NCBI GenBank assembly: GCA_031289755.1
Contig: JAITOU010000012.1
Coordinates: 43,600 to 107,599, forward strand
DNA from: Clostridiales bacterium
GTDB lineage: Bacteria; Bacillota; Clostridia; Christensenellales; JAISNN01
Direction: 5' to 3'
DNA length: 64,000 nt
How positions within the stretch are numbered: position 1 is the stretch's first letter; every line of letters begins with the position of its first letter. A program made the position numbers and the translations under genes. Positions 25,401 to 34,021 of the stretch are shown piece after piece. The notes below the pieces were generated by a model that worked only from the letters and a program-made list of their open reading frames with translations, did no database searches and had not been told where the DNA came from.

Positions 25401-27644
25401 TGGCAATCTGCGTCTATCGATCCGATGTATGAATTGTTGTCGTTGGCATCAATTGATACTCTCAACCTTAGAAATATTGCCGGCAGCATACTGTTAAAGG
25501 ATACGGCGAAAGAAGTAGTGACCGGAACATCCGGCGGACCGGCAACAGAACCGCTCATCAAGAGTACTATAATAACGATAACGGCAAGCTCCGTAATACT
25601 CGACATGACCCTTAATGCAGGCTCTTTGAATGAATCGCTTGAATTGTTCCAGAATGACCTTTTGGGAGGTCTGGCTCCGGGTACGACGTTTGATGTCGGC
25701 GCTCCGATAGGAGACCGCTATGTAGCGGACGCCGTATGGGACGGGGTCAGCGCAATGATAATAGGCTTTGTCGTCGCGGAGGGCGCAAGAAATCCTCTTG
25801 AAGACTTGTCTACCGGCGCGTATGGACCGAGCGCTCTGACTGGCCCGGCTAGACTGGAAGCTGGTAACCCATTTGCACTGGACTCCCTATATGACGGAGA
25901 TATAACGGGCGGCGGTACTTCGGATTATACGCCTTTCCACGGCGCGGACAACTCCGGCAAAGAAGATATGCAAAACTTTATAAACGCTCTCTTGCCGTTC
26001 CCGACATTAGACGCTGATTCGACCGGAAATATCAAGATTACATTTATAAACGGCAGATTGACGACATTGAATGTAAGTCTCTTAGGCGTTTACACAGACA
26101 ACGGTTTAGGGGTATTAGTTCAAGAAAAGCTGACGCTTGACTTGACGCTCGCCACCGCCGGACTCGGACTCAACCAAGAGACGGAAATAGGAACGCTTCC
26201 TACGACCGTGAAATACGCCACAATAGCCACATATGAGAACGTACAGGCAACCGTACAAGTCAAATATGCCGGCGGAATAGAGAGAAACGAAGCAATCGCT
26301 TGGGACTTCACTCCTGTGAGAGAAGCTCTCGCAGCCGGTGCGCTGGAAGGCAAAAATACACAGTTTACTATATGCGGTGTGGTCAGTGATACGACCTATG
26401 AGGTCTTGGCGAATACGTCTAAGAAATTTGAAATGACCCTATACATAATAGACGGCAAAGTTTTAGACGGCAACCTTGCGTTTTCAAATGACGGCACGGT
26501 ATATACCGTAGACCCTTATGACGGAAGTTGGCAAAGCGCCTTTCCAACGACTCTCATCTTAACATTCCCTATCCACGCAGGCGGCAGCGGTACAGTTAGC
26601 TTTTCTACGGCGGTCAGCAGGGATCTTAGCGGTGTGACAATCAGCCTTGCCGGAGGGACATATGCAGCACGTTTCTCTTGGAACGGGCAGACCGTGGCGA
26701 ATGAGGTAATAGTACAAGCTTCTCCTGTAAGAACCGTAGTGAGTACTAACGTTCCGGCAACACAATTTTATGTCTCTAACATCGGAACCGCGATAAACTC
26801 ATACGATAAGGCAAGTGTGACATTTAACGACGGTTCGGTATATGATTATTCTGTCAGCTGGGACAATAATGGCGGTTCTATGAGCCAGAAATACGGCGTT
26901 GTAAACAGAATCGGCACGATAACACTGGTAGGCGGAATATCTTATACTATTAATCAGGCGGTAACCTTTATCGCTCTCGCGACAAACAGCGTCGAGTACA
27001 TAAACAGTACGAGTACAACGACACCGGGATACGGCGCGTTGACAATAGGTACGAGTGTCTTATGGTTTTATGATGTGGACGGCAGTTTGAAGTCGGTCAC
27101 GATAGGGGCAATAGACGGAAGCAGTGTTCGGTATATGATAGGTGAATCGGCTTCTTATATAGAGGTGAAAAACGGTACATATTACAGCGGCTCACATGAT
27201 GACCAACAGGCAGGTAATCTCCAAATAACGGTAAATTGGTCGGGTTATGGCAACATAATCGTTCCGGTAGCCTTGTCGCTGGGTGCGGCGTGGAGATATG
27301 ACGGCAGCTTCTACATACCGCGCGGTGATGCCGGAGCTTATGTCGACGTAAGCGGAAACAACAATATATACAAGAAAGCTATAAATGCTGGTCAGATTTT
27401 GACTGCGGCGGATATGCCTAAGATGGTATTGAGAGCAGCTATTTTTGCCAACATTAACATAGAAAATACTAGCGATCAGAGAATGAATACGGCAGCCGGC
27501 AATCCGGAACTGCCTATCAACTGGAATTTCAGCAATCTTAACATCAATCCTGCGGTTACTACTACTTACCACATAACGGGAACTCTTTATAATAAAAACG
27601 ACAATATACAAACCGTATACTGCGATGTAACAGTTACCGTATAA
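19449..27644 (+). CDS. Giant modular surface lipoprotein (2731 residues)
   Basis: Signal peptide with lipobox VFASC (Cys about 26), so membrane-tethered outside the cell. Residues 40-2000 are built of repeated beta-rich modules of roughly 215-235 residues, each with a phrase like VYVDFG..S/FFGFN..D.NI.K..I followed by a Gly/Ser/Ala linker (GGSGASGSGAAAS and variants near 715, 943, 1159, 1395, 1683) and then a helix such as DLTLGDIIDYL. The last 600 residues lack linkers and contain Ig-like beta stretches (YATIATYENVQATVQVKY, RIGTITLVGGISYT). No sortase motif, catalytic motif or known adhesin domain is recognisable. Followed by a second secreted protein at 27812. Confidence 0.85.
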   Translation: MSTKISIRKILVFVACVLLVAVFASCTPKIKPTGTIKTESWEGNQTLDKVLDTISGLQEGGSGQKKFSIDSEFEAYVGDRSLSLKIQAQFDLENSASDELLIELTDIDTYTLLGGVYSKNQAVFVSAGGFKFTLNKVDVLNAIGQGFSQFFDMDLTSLITGLDLGGMDITTILGGVLFPSASVITESPVRGENGETIVTVNAAVDIDAVLSVVLGLVGMVNDLAKDSDLNLDINELLREFTGVPLISELDADGNIIVEGYDEKLKEYIGLKVLDASGNYVEGTPFQGSILSMRFVDGVLDVNGITLDGKYAKAGTVTNFGVILKQFEVSQRVISLNMPQFVSTFDLYSLRLTGYGELPDVGEIELSIDIRLDPEVAEQNQIVLEIVKRESRELVLAGYYYDGYIYLNLSQMDLPYVHLNATRMGVPYIQIEGVDLRAIMDGLVGDLTFINEYLSEKIAAGTDPSPSAVYDVSSAAGVTIDAQYIFGLLTSVLTADNGRLYLNFTDEVIAGILRDAGVDVVIDDAVGPIWADVPDSVKSAISEIGIDIAGLIGGLGEKVIGFVEGSGVDLVFSAFLNYEGELRPGIGLSVNTADGVWAYVDLFVKQFGDGDAVYVFPDNFDEYKKFDYSTISFTGTANLTSIGVVTYTLTVSNIGTNDFAISWVTYDVHGAVLMGVYFSNSTVYVDFGTQLSILGFNLSEMNLDRLQFSLDTSGVSGGSGASGSGAAASDLTLGDIIDYLDLVPYNSANGQASAALSNDSFVSIIGELVGPALIANLQAYLPPVSANAFADLFELYFSFNISYFEENLGIDADLQTLYFGTDPSRNINPAAVVTSEEAATYKTTDTLLNSVSITGTADFPGAEMKNLTFNLTASGVLDLDNLKFSLTATSATSPILAVYYDAATQKLYVDLGFVDIFGFNVLDMNIGKIVIENVDIASLFAEEAAGGSGSSSGAAASAITVDDIFGWITGGYLGGVITVATESGSFAQILSKIVSREIMQYIEAILPPAALGAVIDTISGEIGLTLDVALERISVKVQNVVFDAPAPATVRNESTYKPLTVEGFLENVVINGNGKLPGFGDVRYVLTVSKIYDADEAAITFETFDIYNNKNFSVYYIASEKTLYVDFGSLSFFAFDFEAFNITKLKLLNVFIDTAAIFEGSGGASGSGGAAIEDLTVDRIFELLYKEYNELTGQFNLSLGAVEFVDIITDLLGDTLYGQIGALIPATSAEVDWDTVNGLIGLSLKLNGGAGHKTEELALEVAGLYFGVDTDKPTAPEPAVKNDYKTLEKLFDSIQIFGEGYIPGAGDVNIEVNLRIDIEDTDNAEFSLIARRKTNGEVALGLYNVGSTLYANVTGFYIGEINVGEILTKKLVIEGVNLGDILAGVLKPILKDLEDVGGGSGSGGAASGDDTFSEIYEALRLELAVLNVKASASPTAINDVIKILLGYDLHLILDQIAPSIVIDVELMDAFNIGFDLALNYRYDGGAYVSNDFIAFRITGFRFSDFTSYKAILAADAEYKTIDDVLTDFALHARVALDLQVTLKDNYAPGNELNNFVNNLLGAVTDTDGSIKSYGTLGEVEIVYAEGLKLDYNIIADIAVDRNDISKTDILIELRAVTTRLATGEVQASRLILGFYVDDGIGYIDLSGLVGTSDYNVANGLRIALNEINILKLLDTLIPKTLEATGGAGGSASSSSSDAYIKVNLYTELITTIVALFSEQGVDDIFEDIDIISLDVDLNTLQVSGSIGLLLYEGNPQVLLNVKADIDLDQNTVSFGNFGTHKNLFVLFNAKYGLADLAGLLSILDNVLSNGNTQDMFAGSLLIQNRESIKTRKPDTNAGLGTGFGYYSDGRAVGTGQTSPVYIYKIREGYLSGSSDPIGAGYKDKYSGLNGKLGILIDVSYNFTIKIPTIYINGIGTVSSIVSLPELGFAKAQGDLDLAFFFALGETSLDVFARVGGKIGVIVELTHETARNGVNLGITVVGKQERWQSASIDPMYELLSLASIDTLNLRNIAGSILLKDTAKEVVTGTSGGPATEPLIKSTIITITASSVILDMTLNAGSLNESLELFQNDLLGGLAPGTTFDVGAPIGDRYVADAVWDGVSAMIIGFVVAEGARNPLEDLSTGAYGPSALTGPARLEAGNPFALDSLYDGDITGGGTSDYTPFHGADNSGKEDMQNFINALLPFPTLDADSTGNIKITFINGRLTTLNVSLLGVYTDNGLGVLVQEKLTLDLTLATAGLGLNQETEIGTLPTTVKYATIATYENVQATVQVKYAGGIERNEAIAWDFTPVREALAAGALEGKNTQFTICGVVSDTTYEVLANTSKKFEMTLYIIDGKVLDGNLAFSNDGTVYTVDPYDGSWQSAFPTTLILTFPIHAGGSGTVSFSTAVSRDLSGVTISLAGGTYAARFSWNGQTVANEVIVQASPVRTVVSTNVPATQFYVSNIGTAINSYDKASVTFNDGSVYDYSVSWDNNGGSMSQKYGVVNRIGTITLVGGISYTINQAVTFIALATNSVEYINSTSTTTPGYGALTIGTSVLWFYDVDGSLKSVTIGAIDGSSVRYMIGESASYIEVKNGTYYSGSHDDQQAGNLQITVNWSGYGNIIVPVALSLGAAWRYDGSFYIPRGDAGAYVDVSGNNNIYKKAINAGQILTAADMPKMVLRAAIFANINIENTSDQRMNTAAGNPELPINWNFSNLNINPAVTTTYHITGTLYNKNDNIQTVYCDVTVTV

Positions 27645-27811
27645 ACAATCAAAACAAACTGCCTAACTCCCTGCCGACAATCATTAGCCGGCAGGGTGGA
27701 CGGGGCGGAGAACGGCGGATGCCGTGAGTAAAAAATCAAAGAAAAGCTTGCGAAGGGCTAAGGCTTTTTGCGGCGCAAGATTATACATTCGATAATTTCG
27801 GAGGAAATATC

Positions 27812-29347
27812 ATGACGGTAGGTAAATTTATTTCGGGCACAATTAAATTTGTGGTCAATCTCGTGGTCATTCTCGTCGTCGGGATGTCGGCTTATTACAT
27901 TTATTCCGAATTCACGACGTTGGCGCCGGAAGCGGCAGTCATCGAGCTTGAACCGGACGGCACTAATTTCGGCAAAGACCCGACGAGCTATCTGTCCGAC
28001 GCTACAATAGCGAAGGTTCTCAAAGGGGAGTATTTTATCGATTCCGCATCGGGACTCGGCGCACAGGTAATACGTCAAGCCGTCCAAAACGGACTCACTT
28101 ATTATCCTTATGACTATTCGGAAGATTTCCCTGCGACGGAGATATACAAGAATGCAAATATGAACAACATCAATATCTGGCTCGGCAATCAGGGCGTAAC
28201 TCAAAGATACGGCTATACCGAATTTGACGCTTACGATTATGACGCCGGCAGACCTAAGCTCAGCTTAGACGGACTGAGTCTTGTTGCTCCTTCGTTCTCG
28301 TTCCAAGATCTGGACGATATGAAAGCACAGCTTTATGCGTATTTTAGTGCGCATACGGAAGTCGCGGACAATATTTTGGCATATTGGTATCTCAGAATAG
28401 GTTCGCAGGTCAATACCTATGTCGTCACAAAAGCTACCAGAATGACCGGTAGCGGCTCGGGCGGCGGCGGTATGTCGGGCATATATCTATCCGGTACGCT
28501 TCTTTTGAATACCTTATCCTTTAACTACTACGGCTATACTTTGGACAAAAACGCCACAATTATAGTCGATGCCAGCGCGAAGGTCGCCAGACAGGTTCTC
28601 GCTCCGCTTTTGACGGTCGCGGACTTTAAGTTGACGGGTTGGAGAGGCACGGAAGAAATATACTACGGAGCTACCGCAAAGAACGATATAAGCAAATTAT
28701 CATCCGACGCTTATGCCGGCCCTGACGGTGTATATGTAAAGAGCGGTACTACAAAGGGTGTTGCTCCGAATGAAGCCGAGCTTGAATCGTTATATAACGA
28801 CTATACTCCGGTCAGAAAAACCTTCGACGACGAGATAACTACTTTGGAAAAATTGAAGCTTTGTGAATTCGGTATGCCTGCAACGACCTTGTCAAATCAC
28901 AAGCTTGACCTTAGGTCGATAAAGTCGGTAGTATTAAAGGACGGAGCCGGTTATTACCAAGCCGACATCACCGCTTATACATACGGCGACAACACCGCAG
29001 AAGTGGACTGGGAATGGGTTTCTTACAGCGCGGCGAAGAGCCTTGCCGATAACATCGGCGGATTTGCCACATACGACGAGAACGGCAAGCAAACGGGCGG
29101 CGTTGTCGGATATCTCAGATATACGACACTGACGGCGACGGTAGGCGTTTGGGAAAGCGGACTTGTCAAAACATGGGGAACACAAGAAAATTGGGAAGCC
29201 TCGCTCGCGGGACTTATCGAAATGAAAACCGACGTTCTTTCTCTCGAAGGCTATTCATACGACAAGAACGACATCTTGGTAGACAAGAGAAATCTTGGAG
29301 TAAGTCTGCCGGGTCAAATAGAAAAACTCAGAGGATTAGTCGGCTGA
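27812..29347 (+). CDS. Membrane-anchored secreted protein, unknown function
   Basis: 511 residues; GGAGG ribosome site. An N-terminal hydrophobic segment (residues 10-30, FVVNLVVILVVGMSAYYIY) without a lipobox suggests a signal anchor with the rest outside. A TGSGSGGGGMSG linker near residue 211 is of the same type as those in the giant lipoprotein 170 bases upstream, hinting at a shared assembly. Many Tyr/Asp/Asn residues, no catalytic motif recognised. A terminator follows at 29404. Confidence 0.78.
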   Translation: MTVGKFISGTIKFVVNLVVILVVGMSAYYIYSEFTTLAPEAAVIELEPDGTNFGKDPTSYLSDATIAKVLKGEYFIDSASGLGAQVIRQAVQNGLTYYPYDYSEDFPATEIYKNANMNNINIWLGNQGVTQRYGYTEFDAYDYDAGRPKLSLDGLSLVAPSFSFQDLDDMKAQLYAYFSAHTEVADNILAYWYLRIGSQVNTYVVTKATRMTGSGSGGGGMSGIYLSGTLLLNTLSFNYYGYTLDKNATIIVDASAKVARQVLAPLLTVADFKLTGWRGTEEIYYGATAKNDISKLSSDAYAGPDGVYVKSGTTKGVAPNEAELESLYNDYTPVRKTFDDEITTLEKLKLCEFGMPATTLSNHKLDLRSIKSVVLKDGAGYYQADITAYTYGDNTAEVDWEWVSYSAAKSLADNIGGFATYDENGKQTGGVVGYLRYTTLTATVGVWESGLVKTWGTQENWEASLAGLIEMKTDVLSLEGYSYDKNDILVDKRNLGVSLPGQIEKLRGLVG

Positions 29348-29403
29348 TAATCCGATAGACTTCTTGCGAAATAAACGTCACCTATCTAAGACATAACACA
29401 ATT

Positions 29404-29435
29404 AAAGGCTGTTTTTAACGACAGCCTTTTTGTTT
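29404..29435 (+). terminator. Terminator after the secreted protein gene
   Basis: AAAGGCTG (29404-29411) pairs with CAGCCTTT (29422-29429), then Ts. Confidence 0.82.
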
Positions 29436-29555
29436 TCTTCGGTGTCAGCCGAAAGAATGAGCGGCATTTTCGGACAATATATCGTTGAAAAGTGCATACT
29501 TTGTCAAAAAAGTGAAAAATTTTAAAAAATTTCCATATAAATTTCTGTGTATATA

Positions 29556-29584
29556 TTGACAAAAAGCGGGTTTGGTTATATAAT
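29556..29584 (+). promoter_or_regulatory. Consensus promoter of zinc-ribbon gene 1
   Basis: TTGACA 29556-29561, 17 bases, TATAAT 29579-29584. Confidence 0.82.
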
Positions 29585-29625
29585 ATTATAACAGACATAT
29601 TATAAGTGTAAGGAGTGAGGGCGAT

Positions 29626-30405
29626 ATGTATTGCGCGGAATGCGGAAAACCCGTTAAAGACAATGCTCAATATTGCGGTTCTTGCGGCAAAAATATTGAT
29701 ACAGGCGTTAAATTTTGCAGCGTCTGCGGATTTCAATCGCCGAAGAACGGTACATATTGTCTAAATTGCGGCGTCAAGTTTAGCCGCAAAACCAGAAGAG
29801 GCAAGGATATTCCCGGCGCGGCGTCTTATCCCGTGACCGTTCAGTATCAAAAAGCCGTCTACGATGTTATCAAAAAATTCACGTCGGCTCAAATGCCGAA
29901 TAACGGCAATCAGCTCGGCGCGTATGCGGGCGGAGAGCAGTTGTTGTTGACCGGACAAGAACAGAACAATAACGGAGCTATCTATCCGAATCAGATTTCC
30001 GACGGATACGCTCAGCAATATCCACAGTATCCGCAACAGCAGTATCCGCAGTACGCCGAACAGCAGTTTTACGGAGACCCTTATCAGCCTTATCCGTATT
30101 ACGGTGCGCCTGCCCCTTATCCGTATGCGCCTGCGCCGTACCCGACGCCGTATCCTGCGCCGTATTCTTATCCTATCCCTTATGCGCCGTATCCTGCGCC
30201 GTACCCGACACCTTATCCTGCGCCGTATTATAGCGCGCCTATATACCCCGCTTATCAGCCGTATAATTACGGATATCCGCCGCAGCGCGGACTTTCGCCC
30301 GAAGCGTTTTATCAGAGAGGTATGTATATACCTTGTCACGAACGTGCCGCGAGAGAACAGAGAGAAGCGGTCGCGGAAGCGCCAAAGGGCAAAAAGAAAA
30401 AATAA
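29626..30405 (+). CDS. Double zinc-ribbon protein with Tyr/Pro-rich tail
   Basis: 259 residues. Residues 1-50 carry four CxxC knuckles (YCAECGKP, YCGSCGKN, FCSVCGFQ, YCLNCGVK), making two zinc ribbons. The second half (about 130-215) is a low-complexity run of YPQYPQQ and PAPYPTPYPAPY units, ending in a basic KGKKKK. No membrane segment. Zinc ribbons of this kind often mediate protein contacts; the Tyr/Pro tail recalls coat or stalk proteins, but no function can be assigned. First of several zinc-ribbon or Tyr/Pro-rich genes between here and the cotJ operon. Confidence 0.82.
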   Translation: MYCAECGKPVKDNAQYCGSCGKNIDTGVKFCSVCGFQSPKNGTYCLNCGVKFSRKTRRGKDIPGAASYPVTVQYQKAVYDVIKKFTSAQMPNNGNQLGAYAGGEQLLLTGQEQNNNGAIYPNQISDGYAQQYPQYPQQQYPQYAEQQFYGDPYQPYPYYGAPAPYPYAPAPYPTPYPAPYSYPIPYAPYPAPYPTPYPAPYYSAPIYPAYQPYNYGYPPQRGLSPEAFYQRGMYIPCHERAAREQREAVAEAPKGKKKK

Positions 30406-30418
30406 TTTGCAGCCGAAT

Positions 30419-30458
30419 ACGGCGGATTGTGTTGACAAAACACTATCCGCCGTTTTTT
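30419..30458 (+). terminator. Terminator after zinc-ribbon gene 1
   Basis: ACGGCGGAT (30419-30427) and ATCCGCCGT (30445-30453) with inner GTGTT/AACAC pairing, then Ts. Confidence 0.87.
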
Positions 30459-30666
30459 ATTTGTGGAATGCGGGCAGTACGGTGTTTTGAGCAGCACCGC
30501 AGTGTTTTGATAATATCATATTTTGGGGATATAATAATAGAATTAGGCAAAGCGTGCGGAGCGCGCGCTAAAATGACGTAGATGTGAAAATCCGTCTAAT
30601 TGACTTCTTACAAAAGTAAATTTGCACAAGCCGACGGCTTGCGGCGGCAAAAAAGGAGAAGATGAG

Positions 30667-30828
30667 ATGCTGTTTAAAAGAAAGAAGACAAAGCAAAAGA
30701 AGCAAAAAAATCAAAGAAAGCAACAAGCTTTGGCGGAAGATAGCAAAAGCCTTTACGACCCGCTCGGTATGTACACGGGTACTCCGTCGGACGGGGGAAG
30801 TCCGACGCAGGACGCTGACGATTTGTGA
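30667..30828 (+). CDS. Small basic/acidic protein, YDPLGMYTGTP type
   Basis: 53 residues from ATG 30667, with an AAAGGAG site 8 bases upstream; a second ATG at 30662 opens a different frame that looks spurious. A Lys/Gln-rich first half (KKTKQKKQKNQRKQQ) is followed by SLYDPLGMYTGTP and a TQDADDL terminus. I recall this DPLGxYTGxP...QDADDL tail from small Clostridial hypothetical proteins. Function unknown. Confidence 0.7.
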   Translation: MLFKRKKTKQKKQKNQRKQQALAEDSKSLYDPLGMYTGTPSDGGSPTQDADDL

Positions 30829-30858
30829 TAGCCTTATCCGAGCGGTTTTAGTACAAGT

Positions 30859-31596
30859 CTATTGCTTCGCCGAATCGTAGGTGTGTTTGATTTTTAAAAG
30901 CTGTTTTTCAAAGGAAAAATATACGAGTGCGATGATTACGGTGTTCATGGCGATTATCGGCAGCTGGGCGGGCAGCCGCGCAAAGAGATAGGCGAGAAAA
31001 TTTGTCAAATCCTTCGGACGGGTGCTGAATGTGACAAAGAGCGAGTAGGTGTTCAGTCCGGCTGTGCAAACGACCGTTATCAGGAGCATACAGACGATAA
31101 TCTGAGCGGATTTGAAAAGAATCCGTTGATTGACCTTTTTTAGACGGGCGTAAGCTCGTTCGAGAAAGCGCGCATTCATGAGCGCGCCGGGAATAAAAGC
31201 GAGAAAGCCGGACGATATGCCGGTGATAGGAAGGTAGGGATAGCCGCCGGAATTGACAAAAAAGCCTATCAAGTCACCCCAAAAGGCGGCGAAAAAGCCG
31301 TAAACGGGACCTAAAAAAAGCCCCGCAAAAAAATCTATCGTATAGGTAAACGATAAAGAAAATACGGGGGAGTTCTTTGATAGAGAATTTAGCGCGGCGG
31401 AAAGGGCGATAAAGACCGCCGTGTAGGTGATTTTGAGCGTAGCGGACCGCCGTGTACGTTTTTTTGGGGTTACATTGCCGCTTGTCGGCTCTTGCTCGTT
31501 AAAAACTGTCGGCTGCGTTACGTCGTCCGTTACGGACGGTTTGCAAGGCGCAATTTCCTGCTGAGCAAGAGAAAAATCGGATTTTCTCTTGTCCAT
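30859..31596 (-). CDS. ECF transporter S component, folate-type
   Basis: 245 residues from ATG 31596, placed by an AAGGAGA site; an upstream in-frame ATG at 31665 lacks one. After a charged, Thr/Pro-rich N-terminus of about 65 residues come six hydrophobic segments, with the family pattern PVFSLSFTYTIDFFAGLFLGPVYG and GFFAAFWGDLIGFFVNSGGYPYLPITGISSGFLAFIPG. This is a substrate-binding S subunit that works with a shared EcfAAT energizer encoded elsewhere. Folate is the likely substrate by similarity, not proven. The long extra N-terminus is unusual. Confidence 0.83.
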   Translation of the reverse strand: MDKRKSDFSLAQQEIAPCKPSVTDDVTQPTVFNEQEPTSGNVTPKKRTRRSATLKITYTAVFIALSAALNSLSKNSPVFSLSFTYTIDFFAGLFLGPVYGFFAAFWGDLIGFFVNSGGYPYLPITGISSGFLAFIPGALMNARFLERAYARLKKVNQRILFKSAQIIVCMLLITVVCTAGLNTYSLFVTFSTRPKDLTNFLAYLFARLPAQLPIIAMNTVIIALVYFSFEKQLLKIKHTYDSAKQ

Positions 31597-31866
31597 TGTC
31601 GGGCATCTCCTTGAAAGATTTATTTTATTTGTTTTTATGATAGCTTTTTTTTTTAAATAAGTCAACCCTTTTAGACAAAATGCTTAAAAGAGTGTAAAAA
31701 TTTTATTTTGTCACTTTTTCGCACCGTCGGTTTCGGCGCGCTTTTATTAGGGGCAAAACGCATTTTTTTTGCGGCGGCTTCTCCGATGCTCGGTTTTTTA
31801 GGTGAAAAAAGACGATGCGCAAAAAATATGACACGTTTCCGTAGGTTTTGTGATATAATAAACAAT

Positions 31867-32232
31867 ATGTTGACATTGGTCGTTGTTAATCCGCACGACA
31901 AGGACGCACTCGGAGAATTTTCGGATTTTTTTGGGGTAGGGCATACGGCCGCCGTCTTGTACGACGGACATCGTATGATAGGCGTTGCCGCCGTTTCTTT
32001 TTTTAAGGACGGAGCAAAAATTGAAAAAGTCACTTTAAAAGACGGATTTGACGGCGAAGAGACAAGACGGTTTTTTTTGCGGTCGCTTGTATTTAAGCTG
32101 TGCGTCGGTAACGGGCGGATTTTTTCGTCCTTTAAAGACCCGTTGCTCGCGGAAATCGGCTTTGAAAAAAACGGCGAAGGAATGAGTTGTCTTGCAAAAA
32201 ACGTCGTTTTTAAAAAAATGTGCGGCGACTGA
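31867..32232 (+). CDS. GNAT-acetyltransferase-like small protein
   Basis: 121 residues from ATG 31867. An extended -10 (TGATATAAT, 31851-31859) lies only about 7 bases before the ATG and there is no ribosome site, so the message may be leaderless; a longer in-frame start at 31828 is the alternative. Reads like a shortened GNAT fold (MIGVAAVSFFKDGAKIEKVTL, then IGFEKNGEGMSCLAKNV at the end), but the acetyl-CoA loop is not clear. Tentative. Confidence 0.55.
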   Translation: MLTLVVVNPHDKDALGEFSDFFGVGHTAAVLYDGHRMIGVAAVSFFKDGAKIEKVTLKDGFDGEETRRFFLRSLVFKLCVGNGRIFSSFKDPLLAEIGFEKNGEGMSCLAKNVVFKKMCGD

Positions 32233-32295
32233 GCCTTAAAAAGGGTCAAAAAGGCACGTTTGATAAAATTTAACAAAAAAAATTTTGTAAAACTA

Positions 32296-32324
32296 TTGAA
32301 ATTTTTCCGATTAAGTTATATAAT
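32296..32324 (+). promoter_or_regulatory. Promoter of zinc-ribbon membrane gene
   Basis: TTGAAA 32296-32301, 17 bases, TATAAT 32319-32324. Confidence 0.8.
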
Positions 32325-32367
32325 ATTTAAACAAGAATAATTGTAGCGTTAAAAAGAGGAGTATTCT

Positions 32368-33741
32368 ATGCGGACTTGCGAACATTGCGGCGCGTATATG
32401 ACCGACAGTGCCGTACGCTGTTCTATTTGCAGCGTTAAGCAAAGCGGTTTGACACAGGCATCCGGCGGTACGTCGGCGGCTTTGTCCGAGCGGAAATATA
32501 ACAACGTTGCCGGAATATACGGCGGCGGACTTGTCGACCCGGATTTTTATACCAATACTTACAGGTTGGCGGATATCAATGCAAGACTCAACGTCGAGAC
32601 CGCTCCCGTTCTGCCTATCGCCCCTTACATAAATCCTACGGCGACTACATATATACCGTCGGGGCCGACGTATTCTTGCAAAAATTGCAGCACGGTTAAT
32701 TCCGTCGACGACGTGTATTGCGTAGTCTGCGGAATCAGAGCTCCCGAAAAGGCTATTAGAGACGCGGTGCGCAAGGCTAAGGCCGGCATATTCGATGCCG
32801 CGCTCCCTGCCCCCGAAACGGCTCAATTCGCTCCCGAGACGCCTGTGGCGATACCCGAATTCGGTCAGCCGACAAAATTTTCCGCTTCCTTAAACACCTT
32901 AGAAGCGGCACTCAAACCTTATGTATACAATTACACGGTCAATATAGACAACAATATCAACGGCAACAACGGTCAAGCTTGTCCGTATGCCCACGAAAAG
33001 CAGCAGCCGGAGCCGCAATATCAAGCCGAGCCGGAGCTTATGCTCTCGCAAGAGGACATCGAGCGTCAAAAGCGTGCGGTATTGGCAAGTGCAAAAAAGA
33101 GCATCAGAAGTCAGGTAAGCGTACACCGCAGACTTTGGTCGGCAATCGCGCTGGCTCTCTCGATTCTCATCATAGCGACCTTCTTTATCCACACGATACC
33201 TTTTACGCAAGTCCACGATATGGACGACAACGAAGCTAACATTCAGGAGTCGTCGGGTATCGATATAGCCCTTTCGGTGCTTACGATATTACATAAGGAC
33301 GATACTTATCAGGCGATAACCGACATATTAAAGGGTGTCGGCATAGAAATCAACGAAGCGTATTACCAGGACGTCGTAATGGACCTTGACAAATACACCG
33401 ATATGCAGGTATGGATAGCGCACGCCGTTCCGTTTACCGTAATCATCGCGCTTTTGATAGCGATAATCAATTTGATATTCTTTATAATCAAGGCGGTGAC
33501 GGGCAATCTCAAAAAGAAGGTTTATTTGATTTCCGTCTTGCAGCTCATCTTCTTTGTCATCGTAGCGGCGGAGATACTCTTCATGACCGTTGTGCTTGGA
33601 GATGTCTTTAATTTTGCCTTGGGCTACGGCGGCGTCGTCACCATATTGCTCTCGGTCTTAGTCATTGCGGTCGAAAAGCTCTTCGGTAAAGAATATCCTA
33701 TGTCCGAAAGAGAGAGAATAAAGAGCCAATACGGTTATTAA
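32368..33741 (+). CDS. Zinc-ribbon membrane protein
   Basis: 457 residues; AGGAG site. Residues 4-25 (CEHCGAY, CSICSVK) and about 104-127 (CKNCSTV, CVVCGIR) hold two CxxC pairs each. Then a Pro/Glu-rich linker, an NIDNNINGNNG stretch, a charged helix (SQEDIERQKRAVLASAKKSI) and four hydrophobic segments between about 255 and 440. No enzyme motif. Architecture (cytoplasmic zinc ribbons plus C-terminal membrane block) is shared in spirit with the gene at 36874. Confidence 0.8.
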   Translation: MRTCEHCGAYMTDSAVRCSICSVKQSGLTQASGGTSAALSERKYNNVAGIYGGGLVDPDFYTNTYRLADINARLNVETAPVLPIAPYINPTATTYIPSGPTYSCKNCSTVNSVDDVYCVVCGIRAPEKAIRDAVRKAKAGIFDAALPAPETAQFAPETPVAIPEFGQPTKFSASLNTLEAALKPYVYNYTVNIDNNINGNNGQACPYAHEKQQPEPQYQAEPELMLSQEDIERQKRAVLASAKKSIRSQVSVHRRLWSAIALALSILIIATFFIHTIPFTQVHDMDDNEANIQESSGIDIALSVLTILHKDDTYQAITDILKGVGIEINEAYYQDVVMDLDKYTDMQVWIAHAVPFTVIIALLIAIINLIFFIIKAVTGNLKKKVYLISVLQLIFFVIVAAEILFMTVVLGDVFNFALGYGGVVTILLSVLVIAVEKLFGKEYPMSERERIKSQYGY

Positions 33742-33856
33742 GATACGGAAATAGGTTTTGAAAGCTTGCGGAACATGAAAATCAGCTATAAATCACGGTG
33801 TTTTAGCCGTCCGCAAAAAATATTAAAATAAAATAAAAAAATTTTTCAAAAACCTA

Positions 33857-33885
33857 TTGAAATCTGCCGTGAAACAGTGTATAAT
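33857..33885 (+). promoter_or_regulatory. Promoter of membrane gene at 34022
   Basis: TTGAAA 33857-33862, 17 bases, TATAAT 33880-33885; leader of about 130 bases. Confidence 0.78.
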
Positions 33886-34021
33886 ATGTATGTCCTGTCG
33901 GTATTCATTGTGTAAATGCCTTAAAAAGCACGAAAACAGACGTTTCCGTACGGACGGTTTACATCAAAGCTTGGTAAAAATTATCAATCCTGCCGGTCTA
34001 TATCCGGCGAAGGAGAAATGT

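Noticed and set aside
29761..30438. 225-codon minus-strand frame
   Set aside because: Arg/Ile-rich translation is the antisense of the Tyr/Pro repeats of the zinc-ribbon gene.
30662..30880. Alternative frame starting MRCCLKERR
   Set aside because: The neighbouring frame has the better-placed start and the YDPLG...QDADDL tail seen in small Clostridial proteins.
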